NCBI RefSeq assembly: GCF_004309355.1 | Contig: NZ_BJCC01000002.1 | Location: 1 to 64,000 of the forward strand | Length of the DNA: 64,000 nt | Reading direction: 5' to 3' | DNA from: Enterococcus florum | GTDB lineage: Bacteria > Bacillota > Bacilli > Lactobacillales > Enterococcaceae | Shown: piece by piece, positions 1 through 9,301 of the stretch | Layout of the letters: every line of letters starts with the position of its first letter | How positions within the stretch are numbered: position 1 is the stretch's first letter | Program-made: the position numbers and the translations under genes | The notes under the pieces: generated by a model | The model's database searches: none | The model's input: the letters and a program-made list of their open reading frames with translations, nothing else | What the model was told of the DNA's origin: nothing

Positions 1-173
1 TTTGAAACAGTCTTAGACTGTTCAGCTCAATTTAAAAATTGATTCGCTAGCATATTTGCTTGCTGTATTGTTTGCTTCTATTACTAATAGAAGCGCCCTA
101 CACATTTGGTTTGTTTTATTCGTTCAGTTTTCAAAGGTCTACATATCTATTGCTTTGTTTCAGCAACTTTTAC
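1..173 (-). other. rRNA operon leader (16S gene lies off the left edge)
   Basis: Read on the minus strand, this stretch carries the TTTGAAAACTGAAC motif (complement of 122-135) that typifies rRNA leaders and spacers of enterococci and bacilli. It also has two strong hairpins: a perfect 10-bp-arm palindrome at 74-94 and an AACAGTC/GACTGTT stem at 6-22. Three promoters sit immediately upstream. The 16S gene itself is not in the window, so the rRNA assignment is inference from the leader. The plus-strand open frame across 60-254 is not a credible gene. Confidence 0.6.
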
Positions 174-375
174 ATCTTATCAGTTCAACAACTGATTGTC
201 AATAACTTTATTTACTTTTGTTTCAAAAAGCTTTCAAAATTATCAACTGTCTGAATGCGACTTTGATAGAATAACTGAATACTCGCCTTCTGTCAATAGT
301 CATTTGTTCAAATATTGAAATTAATTTTCGCTTTCGAACATCAATTAATATAGCAGTTTTGACATCTGTGGTCAA
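174..375 (-). promoter_or_regulatory. Three tandem sigma-A promoters firing leftward (rRNA P0, P1, P2)
   Basis: On the minus strand there are three near-consensus promoters, each with a 17-bp spacer. P0 is TTGACC (370-375) with TATATT (347-352). P1 is TTGACA (291-296) with TATTCT (268-273). P2 is TTGACA (197-202) with TAAGAT (174-179). Stacked strong promoters ahead of a stable-RNA leader are typical of rrn operons. From 376 to about 430 I see only AT-rich spacer. Confidence 0.7.
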
Positions 376-435
376 TCAATTTTTTCAAGTTTTTTGACAA
401 AAAAACAAACACGATAAATAACCGGAATTCTAGAT

Positions 436-501
436 AAATATGTTCGTTTTTATCCGAAATATTAGGGAAATATATTCGTTTATGGATAGGGAATATTCGT
501 C
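436..501 (+). promoter_or_regulatory. Direct repeats upstream of croR, candidate response-regulator binding sites
   Basis: Three copies of a motif resembling AATATNTTCGTT occur at 436-448, 468-480 and 491-501. Their TTCGT cores start at 443, 475 and 496, so the spacings are 32 and 21 bp, close to three and two helical turns. OmpR-family regulators bind direct repeats on one helix face, and CroR of E. faecalis is known to control its own promoter. Assigning these repeats to CroR is inference. No convincing -35/-10 was identified between here and the gene. Confidence 0.4.
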
Positions 502-613
502 ATTTCTATTCTTGTTTTTTTATAAACTCGTAAAGCGGATTTTCGCCTTGCTGTAAAATCTTTGGTAGAATAGGAATAAAGTTACTTTAACTATACAATT
601 GGAGGTTTTTTTT

Positions 614-1303
614 ATGAAGGTATTAGTTGCAGATGATGATAAAGAAATTGTTGAACTATTAAATATCTACTTACACAATGAAGGATACGAGGTCGTCAAA
701 GCTTACGATGGAAAAGAGGCCTTAACTAAGCTGAGAACCTCTTCGGATATTGATTTGTTAATCTTAGATATCATGATGCCTGTAATGGATGGTATGCAAG
801 TGGTCAAAGAATTGCGTAAAGAATCGCAAATTCCGATCATCATGCTAACTGCAAAAACAACAGATATGGACAAGATCAAAGGACTAGTCGCTGGTGCAGA
901 TGATTATGTAACAAAACCGTTTAATCCACTTGAAGTAATGGCTCGAGTAAAATCGCTTTTGCGAAGAAGTCAAATGCAGGTTGCAGAAAACCAGCCGGAT
1001 GTATTAGAGATTCAATCATTGATCATAAACAAGGATTCTCATGAAGTAAAAACTGTAGACGGGAAAGAGATTCAATTGACTGCTCTGGAGTTTGGTATCC
1101 TATATCTGTTAGCTAGCCATCCAAATCGCGTATTTAGCGCGGACGAAATTTTTGAACGCGTTTGGAAACAAGAAAGCATCGTATCCGCCAAAACAGTAAT
1201 GGTCCATGTCAGCCATTTGCGAGATAAAATCGAAGAAGCAACCGATGGAGAAAAAGTGATCCAGACCGTATGGGGTGTTGGTTATAAGATCGATGCAAAA
1301 TAA
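614..1303 (+). CDS. croR: OmpR/VanR-type response regulator, probable CroR
   Basis: DNA-binding response regulator of 229 residues. The receiver domain (about 1-115) shows the acidic pocket D7-D9, phospho-acceptor D52 in LILDIMMP, T79 and K101. A winged-helix effector domain (about 130-229) ends in VWGVGYKI. The start is the ATG at 614, because GGAGG at 601-605 sits in front of it; the upstream TTG at 599 overlaps that ribosome binding site. The gene overlaps the kinase gene and lies beside serS and guaB. That is the neighbourhood of croRS in E. faecalis, where the pair senses cell-wall stress and supports intrinsic cephalosporin resistance. The croR name rests on synteny plus family; the paralogous VanR of glycopeptide clusters has a similar sequence but different neighbours. 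Confidence 0.82.
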   Translation: MKVLVADDDKEIVELLNIYLHNEGYEVVKAYDGKEALTKLRTSSDIDLLILDIMMPVMDGMQVVKELRKESQIPIIMLTAKTTDMDKIKGLVAGADDYVTKPFNPLEVMARVKSLLRRSQMQVAENQPDVLEIQSLIINKDSHEVKTVDGKEIQLTALEFGILYLLASHPNRVFSADEIFERVWKQESIVSAKTVMVHVSHLRDKIEEATDGEKVIQTVWGVGYKIDAK

Positions 1304-2489
1304 TCAAAACAATCGAGTTGAGAAGCGAAAAAGGATAACTCTTACATCAAAGGAAATCAGTGAATTAATTGCAGAAGGAATCGTCACGGTGATTCTTTTG
1401 CTGCTACTTAATGTAGCCATCATGGTGGTTCTCTCCCAGATGCTAAACAATTCGCCTAATTTGAGCGATGCTATTTACCGCTCAAAAAATATATTTGCCA
1501 GCAGTCTGGACAGTGATATTTTCTGGAGCGGGCGTAATTTCGTCTTTCCATTTTTCTTTATTGTGGATGCGTTGATCGTTTTTTGGCGTTTGATTCGTCG
1601 ATACCGTCAGATGCAGCTGCGACACATCATTAATGAATTGCATTATATTGCGGATGGAAATTACAATTATCGGATTCCCTTTGAGCTAAGAGGTGATTTA
1701 AGTAAAGTTGTTGCAAGCATCAACGGTTTGGTCGACAGCACCGTGGCTGCCATTGAAGATGAACGTGAAATTGAAAAATCAAAGGATGAGTTAATTACGA
1801 ATGTCAGTCACGATATCCGCACTCCCTTAACTTCGATAATCGGTTATCTTGGACTGATTGAAGACGGACAGTATCAAACGCAAGAAGAAGCGCTGAAATA
1901 TACCCACATTGCTTATACAAAAGCAAAACAGATGAAATCGCTAGTTGACGATCTCTTTGAATATACGAAAGTTCGTCAGCCTTCTGTTCCAGTAAACAGG
2001 GTCTCCTTTGATATGATTCAACTGGTTGAGCAACTGGCTGCTGAGTTTGAATTAGAAGCGGATAAAAAGGGGGTGCAAGTTTTAGTCGAGACCTCAGAAA
2101 GCTCGTTGATCATGGATGGAGACACTGAGAAGTTAGTTCGCGTATTTAGTAATTTGATCACCAATGCCTTGAAATATGGGACGGGAGCTACTCAAATCGT
2201 GATCAAGATTGAAAAAGCCGGGACGGAGGCGATTCTAACCGTAAAAAATAACGGAACACCTATTCCAAGAGAGTCGCTGGACCAATTATTTGATCGATTT
2301 TACCGAGTCGACGAATCTCGTTCTCAAGAAATCAGCGGAACAGGTTTGGGCTTGGCCATTTCTCAAAATATCGTCAACTTGCATGGGGGTTACATTTACG
2401 CCCAATCCAATCGTCAGTGGACCTCTTTCATTATCCACTTGCCGTTAAAAGCAAACACTAGTAAAGACTCTTCTGCCGGTTCTCGTTGA
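1293..2489 (+). CDS. croS: VanS-type sensor histidine kinase, probable CroS
   Basis: Membrane sensor kinase of 398 residues that would phosphorylate the upstream regulator. Two transmembrane segments lie near residues 29-50 and 82-100 and enclose a short extracytoplasmic loop of about 30 residues, too small for a large ligand domain. A HAMP-like linker follows (about 101-155), then the phospho-acceptor H173 in NVSHDIRTPLT. The ATPase domain has the N box NLITNALKYG and the G2 box GTGLGLAIS. The chosen ATG at 1293 overlaps the croR stop codon (ATGCAAAATAA), which suggests translational coupling. A GTG at 1275 is possible but has a poorer context. Named by synteny with enterococcal croS. Confidence 0.8.
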   Translation: MQNNQNNRVEKRKRITLTSKEISELIAEGIVTVILLLLLNVAIMVVLSQMLNNSPNLSDAIYRSKNIFASSLDSDIFWSGRNFVFPFFFIVDALIVFWRLIRRYRQMQLRHIINELHYIADGNYNYRIPFELRGDLSKVVASINGLVDSTVAAIEDEREIEKSKDELITNVSHDIRTPLTSIIGYLGLIEDGQYQTQEEALKYTHIAYTKAKQMKSLVDDLFEYTKVRQPSVPVNRVSFDMIQLVEQLAAEFELEADKKGVQVLVETSESSLIMDGDTEKLVRVFSNLITNALKYGTGATQIVIKIEKAGTEAILTVKNNGTPIPRESLDQLFDRFYRVDESRSQEISGTGLGLAISQNIVNLHGGYIYAQSNRQWTSFIIHLPLKANTSKDSSAGSR

Positions 2490-2514
2490 CTTTGCAGATA
2501 AAATTTCTTATACT
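2486..2514 (+). promoter_or_regulatory. serS promoter
   Basis: TTGACT at 2486-2491 and TATACT at 2509-2514 with a 17-bp spacer. The -35 box overlaps the croS stop codon. Transcription would start about 10 bases before the T-box leader. Confidence 0.65.
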
Positions 2515-2530
2515 AATGTCAATACTGTAA

Positions 2531-2758
2531 GACAGGAAACCAAGTACAAGAATATCGCTTTTTTAGAGAGTTGATGGCTGGTGAGAATCAACAAGCGAAT
2601 TTTTGGAAATCCAGTTTCGCAAGCTGTGTTTTTTGAAAGAAAAACCGGTCGGCAGCCGATATCTGCTAACAAGAGCAGCTTTTTTGCTGAACTCGGGTGG
2701 TACCGCGAAATGATACGCCATTTCGTCCCAAGCATGATGGGATGAAATGGCGTTTTTT
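2531..2758 (+). promoter_or_regulatory. Serine T-box riboswitch controlling serS (specifier UCC)
   Basis: The leader contains the T-box core GGGTGGTACCGCG at 2695-2707. It is followed by a terminator stem (2715-2752) and a T run (2753-2758). Stem I can be drawn by hand: ACAG and GAAAC at 2532-2540 pair with GTTTC and CTGT further on. AGTA on the 5' side faces GAA on the 3' side, giving the S-turn of the specifier loop. The helix above ends in TATCGCT pairing with AGCGA, and the distal loop is GCTGGTGAGAA. The specifier is then TCC at 2610-2612 followed by the usual purine A2613. UCC is a serine codon, matching the downstream gene. Uncharged tRNA-Ser would stabilise the antiterminator and switch serS on. 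Confidence 0.93.
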
Positions 2759-2785
2759 ATTTTAATACATAAGGGGGAATTTGCG

Positions 2786-4057
2786 ATGTTAGATGTAAAA
2801 ATGATTCGCAATAATTTTGAGGACGTGAAAGAAAAACTAGCAACTCGCGGAGTGAAGGACGATAGTTTAGATCGCTTTTTGGAATTGGATGAACAAAGAA
2901 GAAAACGTTTAGTAAAAGCAGAGGAATTAAAAAAATACCGCAACGACGTATCTAGTGAAATTGCCAAGTTAAAACGTGAGAAAATGAATGCAGATGATAA
3001 AATTGCTGAGATGAAAAAGGTTGGGACAAAAATCAAAGACTTAGACGTCGAAGTTGCTGATATCGACGAAAGCTTGATGGAAATTTCTACTACCTTGCCT
3101 AACTTGCCCCATGACTCTGTTCCCATTGGTGTGGACGAAGACGACAATGTAGAAATGCATCGCTGGGGAGCACCGAGAGAATTTGATTTTGAGCCTAAAC
3201 CGCACTGGGATATTGCTGAGGATCTCGATATCTTAGATTTTGAACGAGGAGCAAAAGTGGCGGGCAGCCGATTCGTCTTCTATAAAGGCTTAGGTGCTCG
3301 TTTAGAACGTGCTGTATACAACTTTATGTTAGATGAACATGTTTATGAACAAGGATATACGGAAATGATTCCACCTTATTTAGTAAACAGCAGCTCAATG
3401 TTTGGAACAGGTCAATTTCCTAAATTTAAGGAAGATGTCTTCCAAATTGAAGGACGAGACTTAACATTAATACCAACAGCAGAAGTACCATTAACGAACT
3501 ATTATAGAGATGAGATCCTAGACGGTAAAGATCTGCCAATTTATTTTACAGCAATGTCTCCTTCTTTCCGTTCGGAAGCCGGCAGTGCCGGACGCGATAC
3601 TCGCGGATTGATTCGCCTGCACCAATTCCATAAGGTAGAAATGGTCAAATTCAGTGACAAAGAGCATTCCTATGAAGAGTTGGAAAAAATGACTCAAGAT
3701 GCGGAAACGCTTTTGCAAAAATTGGAGTTGCCTTATCGTGTAGTGACACTATCTACTGGAGACATGGGATTCTCAGCAGCAAAAACCTACGATATTGAAG
3801 TCTGGGTTCCTGCGCAAAATACCTATCGTGAAATTAGTTCTTGCTCAAATTGCGAAGATTTTCAAGCACGTCGAGCTATGATCCGCTATCGTGATGAAAA
3901 TGGCAAGGTTCAGTATGCACACACCTTGAATGGTTCTGGTTTGGCTGTAGGAAGAACTGTAACTGCGATCTTAGAAAACTATCAAAATGAAGATGGGTCT
4001 GTCACAATTCCAAAAGTTTTGGTACCATATATGGGTAACCAAAAGGTTATCAAATAG
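2786..4057 (+). CDS. serS: Seryl-tRNA synthetase
   Basis: Charges tRNA-Ser in the cytoplasm. The protein has 423 residues, the usual length. The N-terminal antiparallel coiled-coil arm (about 25-105, rich in E/K/R) binds the long variable arm of tRNA-Ser. Class II motif 2 is visible as [15 protein letters not shown] and motif 3 as [13 protein letters not shown]. The start is the ATG at 2786 behind AAGGGGGAA (2771-2779); the longer open frame from 2747 begins inside the T-box terminator and is rejected. Expression is governed by the T-box leader. Confidence 0.97.
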   Translation: MLDVKMIRNNFEDVKEKLATRGVKDDSLDRFLELDEQRRKRLVKAEELKKYRNDVSSEIAKLKREKMNADDKIAEMKKVGTKIKDLDVEVADIDESLMEISTTLPNLPHDSVPIGVDEDDNVEMHRWGAPREFDFEPKPHWDIAEDLDILDFERGAKVAGSRFVFYKGLGARLERAVYNFMLDEHVYEQGYTEMIPPYLVNSSSMFGTGQFPKFKEDVFQIEGRDLTLIPTAEVPLTNYYRDEILDGKDLPIYFTAMSPSFRSEAGSAGRDTRGLIRLHQFHKVEMVKFSDKEHSYEELEKMTQDAETLLQKLELPYRVVTLSTGDMGFSAAKTYDIEVWVPAQNTYREISSCSNCEDFQARRAMIRYRDENGKVQYAHTLNGSGLAVGRTVTAILENYQNEDGSVTIPKVLVPYMGNQKVIK

Positions 4058-4112
4058 AGTCCTGGGACAAATTCGAGCAGCGCGGCTGCTGTCTCTGAAT
4101 TCATCCATAAAT

Positions 4113-4154
4113 AAAAAGAGCCAAGGATTGCGGGATCCGAGGCTCTTTTTATTT
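4113..4154. terminator. Bidirectional terminator between serS and guaB
   Basis: A hairpin with arms AAAAAGAGCC (4113-4122) and GGCTCTTTTT (4141-4150) is flanked by A and T runs, so it can stop the convergent serS and guaB transcripts. Confidence 0.85.
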
Positions 4155-4159
4155 CATTT

Positions 4160-5701
<1,542 letters not shown>

Positions 5702-5732
5702 TCAAGTCAATAACTTGCATTCATTTCCTCAT

Positions 5733-6221
5733 CTAACCTTTAGTATTTTGATCAAACCACATCTCTAATACAGGCTCATTTAAATCAATGTCTTTGTCTC
5801 CCACTTTGATCAGTACTTTCTCAGTGAATAATTCCTTTACTAGATAGGCCTGTTCATTGTTGGAAAAGTCAGCTAGATGCAGTACGATATAGCGATCACC
5901 AATCATCAGAATTTCCTTCATGGTTTGCTTTAACAGCAGTTTTGCTTCGTGAATGCTTCTTTGTTTTTCCTTAGCTCTTTCAACAGCTGCAGTTAGCGTA
6001 TACCCTTCATCCAAAAGGGATTTGATCATCTCCACTTTTAAAACTGTAGGCAATCGATACTGCCGACTCCCTTTTGTTTCTGTAGCAATTGATTCAATGT
6101 AGCTTCTTTCTTCCCAATAACGAAGTTGACGTGGTGATACTCCAGTCATTTTACTTAGTTCGCTAATTCCGATAACTAATTCATCACTTTCCAACAATTG
6201 TTTAACACTTGAATTTTTCAT
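5733..6221 (-). CDS. MerR-family transcriptional regulator, divergent to the MFS exporter
   Basis: The 162-residue regulator has an N-terminal MerR/GlnR-type winged helix (about residues 18-88, with SPRQLRYWEERSYI) and a predicted helical dimerisation segment. The C-terminal part has no obvious cysteine metal site. The start is the second ATG (6221), which has GAGGTG seven bases upstream; an ATG at 6236 lies within that Shine-Dalgarno context. It is transcribed divergently from the drug exporter, with an operator-like dyad between the two promoters. It is therefore the likely local regulator of the exporter and of itself. The inducing ligand is unknown. Confidence 0.8.
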   Translation of the reverse strand: MKNSSVKQLLESDELVIGISELSKMTGVSPRQLRYWEERSYIESIATETKGSRQYRLPTVLKVEMIKSLLDEGYTLTAAVERAKEKQRSIHEAKLLLKQTMKEILMIGDRYIVLHLADFSNNEQAYLVKELFTEKVLIKVGDKDIDLNEPVLEMWFDQNTKG

Positions 6222-6245
6222 TAATAAGCACCTCATTTCACTATC

Positions 6246-6307
6246 ATTATACTTTCGCTAACAACAGTGTCAAGTAAGTTGACAAAGAAACCAACTAGCA
6301 GTAAAGT
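6246..6307. promoter_or_regulatory. Divergent overlapping promoters with a shared GlnR-like dyad
   Basis: The plus promoter is TTGACA (6279-6284), 17 bp, TAAAGT (6302-6307). The minus promoter is TTGACA (complement of 6268-6273), 16 bp, TATAAT (complement of 6246-6251). The two -35 boxes are the two arms of a single inverted repeat, TGTCAAGTAAGTTGACA (6268-6284). This dyad fits the TGTNA-N7-TNACA consensus bound by GlnR/TnrA, which are MerR-superfamily proteins. A dimer bound here would occlude both -35 elements. Confidence 0.7.
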
Positions 6308-6362
6308 TACAAACAGATGTTTTTATTTCTGAAAATTTTCATAAAAGAAAGGGCGTGAGATC

Positions 6363-7820
6363 GTGAAAGAATCGATCGATATTTACGGAAAACCCTACAA
6401 TCGTTCCTTATTAGTCGCTGTATTGCTGATTGGAACTTTTTGTACTGTTTTAAATCAAACACTGCTGACAACGGCTTTTCCAACATTAATGAAAGCTTTT
6501 GACATCTCAGCTTCTAGTGTTCAATGGTTAACTACTGGCTTTTTATTAGTCAATGGAATCATGATCCCGATTAGTGCGTGGTTGATCAATAAATTTAGTT
6601 CAAAAAAATTGTACCTAACTGCTATGACAATCTTTCTGGTTGGAACGATCACCTGTTTTGTTGCTCCTAGTTTTTCTGTTTTGCTGATTGGTCGGCTGAT
6701 TCAAGCAGCCGGTGTCGGTATTTCGATGCCTTTGCTGCAAAATATTATGTTATCGATTTTTCCGCCTGAAAAACGCGGGTCTGCAATGGGTATGGCTGGT
6801 ATTGTTATCGGTTTAGCTCCGGCTTTAGGCCCTACACTTTCCGGTTGGATTATTGATCATTATACATGGAGAGATCTGTTCGGAATGGTTATTCCGATCG
6901 TTATCTTTGTGCTGATTTTGGCAACCTTTTTAATGAAGAGTGTCATTAACCTCTCAAGTCCAAGTCTAGACATCTTATCTGCTGTCTTGTCGACTATTGG
7001 ATTTGGTAGTTTGTTGTATGGCTTCTCTACGGTCGGCGATGATGGTTGGGGAAGTCCAAAAGTCCTCGGTTTCCTAGCTGTCGGAATTATTGTCATTGGG
7101 ATATTTGTATGGCACCAATTGCATTTGGAACACCCCTTCTTAGAATTGCGCGTGTTCAAATCTCGGACGTTTACGATTGCTGCTATCTTAGTTGGAGTAG
7201 TCAATATGTCCATGGTTGGTGCAGAGCTGGTATTACCATTGTATATCCAAAATATTCGTGGCGAGTCTGCTTTCCATTCTGGATTGATGCTCTTGCCTGG
7301 TGCAGTGATCATGGGCGCAATGATGCCGATCACTGGCGCAATTTTTGATAAACATGGAGCAAAACGTTTAGCTATCAGCGGCATGTTGATTTTGACAGCA
7401 GCAACCTTGCCATTTGCTTTTCTGACCCAAGAGACTCCAATACCTATGATCGTTATCTTATATGCTTTGCGAATGTTTGGAATCTCAATGGTCATGATGC
7501 CGGTCACCACTTCTGGAATGAATGCTTTACCTATGAATCTGATCAGTCACGGAACAGCTGTAAACAATACTTTTCGTCAAGTAGCCAGTTCGATTGGAAC
7601 GGCCATCCTGATCAGTGTTTTAAGCAATGTTACAAAAAGCAATCTGCCAAAATCCGACTTATTGAAAACATTACCGCTAACCTATAAGAATCAAGCATTA
7701 AACGCTACGTTATCTGGTTACCATGCAGCATTTTTCACAGCAGTCGCTTTTGGTTTAGTTGGTTTTGCTATTACTTTCTTCTTACAACAAAAAAATAGGA
7801 AAGGAGAACAAATAGGATGA
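6363..7820 (+). CDS. MFS multidrug exporter, DHA2 (EmrB/QacA/LmrB) family
   Basis: Proton-coupled drug exporter of 485 residues in the cytoplasmic membrane. It has about 14 hydrophobic segments, as expected for DHA2. The N-terminal half carries the FPTLMKAF and GRLIQAAGVGISMPLLQNI signatures. A motif-C-like segment, GIVIGLAPALGPTLSGWI, is typical of drug:H+ antiporters. The start is GTG at 6363 behind AAAGGGCGTGAG. Its last base pairs overlap the next gene (ATGA), so the two are co-translated. The substrate cannot be predicted. Confidence 0.85.
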   Translation: MKESIDIYGKPYNRSLLVAVLLIGTFCTVLNQTLLTTAFPTLMKAFDISASSVQWLTTGFLLVNGIMIPISAWLINKFSSKKLYLTAMTIFLVGTITCFVAPSFSVLLIGRLIQAAGVGISMPLLQNIMLSIFPPEKRGSAMGMAGIVIGLAPALGPTLSGWIIDHYTWRDLFGMVIPIVIFVLILATFLMKSVINLSSPSLDILSAVLSTIGFGSLLYGFSTVGDDGWGSPKVLGFLAVGIIVIGIFVWHQLHLEHPFLELRVFKSRTFTIAAILVGVVNMSMVGAELVLPLYIQNIRGESAFHSGLMLLPGAVIMGAMMPITGAIFDKHGAKRLAISGMLILTAATLPFAFLTQETPIPMIVILYALRMFGISMVMMPVTTSGMNALPMNLISHGTAVNNTFRQVASSIGTAILISVLSNVTKSNLPKSDLLKTLPLTYKNQALNATLSGYHAAFFTAVAFGLVGFAITFFLQQKNRKGEQIG

Positions 7821-8521
7821 TTTTTCTGATTACTATTTTAAGTGTCCTCGCTTTTGCTGTAACCAATATTTTTGCAAAAAAAGCCTGGCATACCGTTTTA
7901 TCTATCTTTTTCGCAGCAATTTTTGTTGTGAGCTTAGGTTTTATTATTGCAAATGATCACTACCACTTTGGAATGAAAAAAATGACCGAAACAACGGTCA
8001 ATCCACTAGTTTCTACCGTAGATTACAAGCAGGCAAATCTTTTATTGTACCAACCTTTAGGCAACGGTACAGAAATGATCTATCTATATAAGACCGCAGA
8101 AAATCAAAAGAAACCCAAAACAACAGGTACCGATCATGTTCATAACCATATCAAAAATAATCAGAAAACCAATCAGCTGATTGAAAAGAAGTCTTATTGG
8201 GTCTATAAAAGTGACATGTCAAAGCTTTGGTTCAAATTAACCAGCAAAGATCACGAGCTGATCGAAGAGGACAATACGTTCGACATAGCCGAAGGTTGGT
8301 TTGTTCTTTCCAACGATCAAGCGAAGCAGTTAGTTCAAAAGACTGCAGAAAACAAGAACCAACTAGCAGAATCCGAAAAAACTTTCGCACAAGAAAAGCT
8401 CAAGGATGCGATGAGTCACAACCCTTCTTTGACTCTTAATGAACAACAAACTATCCTTCAGCACGCAACTGCTGAGTTTCAAAAAGAAAGTATGAAGAAA
8501 GTTATAGAAGAAATACGCTAG
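7817..8521 (+). CDS. DUF4811-type membrane-anchored protein
   Basis: Uncharacterised protein of 234 residues. Two N-terminal hydrophobic segments (about 2-17 and 23-45) anchor a hydrophilic C-terminal domain rich in K, Q and N, probably extracytoplasmic. Members of this family commonly follow LmrB-like exporters in Lactobacillales, and here the start codon overlaps the exporter stop by four bases. A role as accessory or partner of the exporter is inference from that coupling. The family name is from recall of the sequence type. Confidence 0.65.
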   Translation: MIFLITILSVLAFAVTNIFAKKAWHTVLSIFFAAIFVVSLGFIIANDHYHFGMKKMTETTVNPLVSTVDYKQANLLLYQPLGNGTEMIYLYKTAENQKKPKTTGTDHVHNHIKNNQKTNQLIEKKSYWVYKSDMSKLWFKLTSKDHELIEEDNTFDIAEGWFVLSNDQAKQLVQKTAENKNQLAESEKTFAQEKLKDAMSHNPSLTLNEQQTILQHATAEFQKESMKKVIEEIR

Positions 8522-8523
8522 AT

Positions 8524-8573
8524 AAAAGCAGCTGATCCCCTTGATCAAACGATCAAAGGGATCAGCTGCTTTT
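8524..8573. terminator. Bidirectional terminator
   Basis: Sixteen-base arms (8524-8539 and 8558-8573) enclose a smaller nested TTGATC/GATCAA stem. A/T runs flank both sides. It serves the plus-strand exporter operon and the convergent DUF1129 gene, whose stop codon lies in the right arm. Confidence 0.9.
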
Positions 8574-9279
8574 ATCTTACCTGACGCGGACTTGCCAAAC
8601 TGCTGATAATTCCGAAACGTTTTTTCAAGTAATAGCGCAAAGCTAAAAAGCCTGCACCAATCGTTACTAAAACAAACGGATCAATGAATGGATTCAGTTG
8701 TGTTGGTAAAAAGATTGCTGCATTGAAAATCAGGAACCAAGCTAATGTCATAGATCCCAAAGCAAGAATTGCTTTCCAGGTTTTTGGTTTTTTCGATTTA
8801 TCCGCTCCCGGATATTCATATTGATAAATGAGCAGATACATCATATAGAAAATCACCGCACCTAGGCCTGAAGCAACAAGCAACGCAGTTAATCCGTAAG
8901 TTGCCACTTGTGTTCCACGTGAAACGAACAAAGCCATTCCGCCAGTGACCAACGTTAAAATCCCAAACAAGAACATAAAATTGTCCAAAATCATCAAACT
9001 AGGTCTAGTAGAAATTGGTTTTTCTTCGGGTTTATTGACAATTGCGTCTAACCGTTCAGAAACAGTTCCATATAACTGCCGAGCAGTTTTACCGCTTTTT
9101 TGTTCGGATACTAATGTTGTCAACATTTCATGTAAAGCCGTTTCTCGCTCTTCCTCCGAAAGATTAGCTGCCTCCATCGATTTTTTCAAATCAAAGATAT
9201 ATTGCTCATTGCGTTTCGTCAACTGCGTTTCTATCTGTCTATTTTCCGCTGTCAGTGTCTGCAATTTTTCTGGTTCCAT
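8572..9279 (-). CDS. DUF1129 family membrane protein
   Basis: 235-residue protein with a charged, coiled-coil-like N-terminal half (about 1-85, beginning MEPEKLQTLTAENRQ). Four or five hydrophobic segments follow between about 90 and 220, and there is a basic C-terminus. No catalytic motif is recognised. The start at 9279 has AGGGGAAG a few bases upstream; an upstream extension to 9345 would overlap ychF and is rejected. It lies 22 bp downstream of ychF and is probably the last gene of the parA-parB-yyzM-ychF run. Function unknown. Confidence 0.7.
   Translation of the reverse strand: MEPEKLQTLTAENRQIETQLTKRNEQYIFDLKKSMEAANLSEEERETALHEMLTTLVSEQKSGKTARQLYGTVSERLDAIVNKPEEKPISTRPSLMILDNFMFLFGILTLVTGGMALFVSRGTQVATYGLTALLVASGLGAVIFYMMYLLIYQYEYPGADKSKKPKTWKAILALGSMTLAWFLIFNAAIFLPTQLNPFIDPFVLVTIGAGFLALRYYLKKRFGIISSLASPRQVR
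8911..8926. other. parS-like site inside a coding region (15 of 16 match)
   Basis: TGTTCCACGTGAAACG matches the ParB consensus TGTTNCACGTGAAACA except for the last base. It lies inside the DUF1129 gene. With the sites at 14350, 29985 and 30829 it would form an origin-proximal parS cluster. Confidence 0.65.
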
Positions 9280-9301
9280 TATTCTTCCCCTTTCGCCTCG
9301 C

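Noticed and set aside
60-254. Plus-strand open frame of 64 codons rich in L, F and Y
   Set aside because: It lies over the antisense of the rRNA leader and a promoter, has no ribosome binding site and no recognisable fold.
614-2489. Glycopeptide-resistance VanRS
   Set aside because: The proteins are VanR/VanS-like, but no vanHAX or vanC-type ligase genes are present, and synteny with serS-guaB points to croRS.
2563-3147. Minus-strand open frame of 194 codons opposite serS and its T-box
   Set aside because: It is antisense to a strongly conserved gene and riboswitch, has serine-rich composition typical of shadow frames, and no ribosome binding site.
6860-7510. Minus-strand open frame of 216 codons inside the MFS exporter
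   Set aside because: Antisense to transmembrane coding sequence; no promoter or ribosome binding site.
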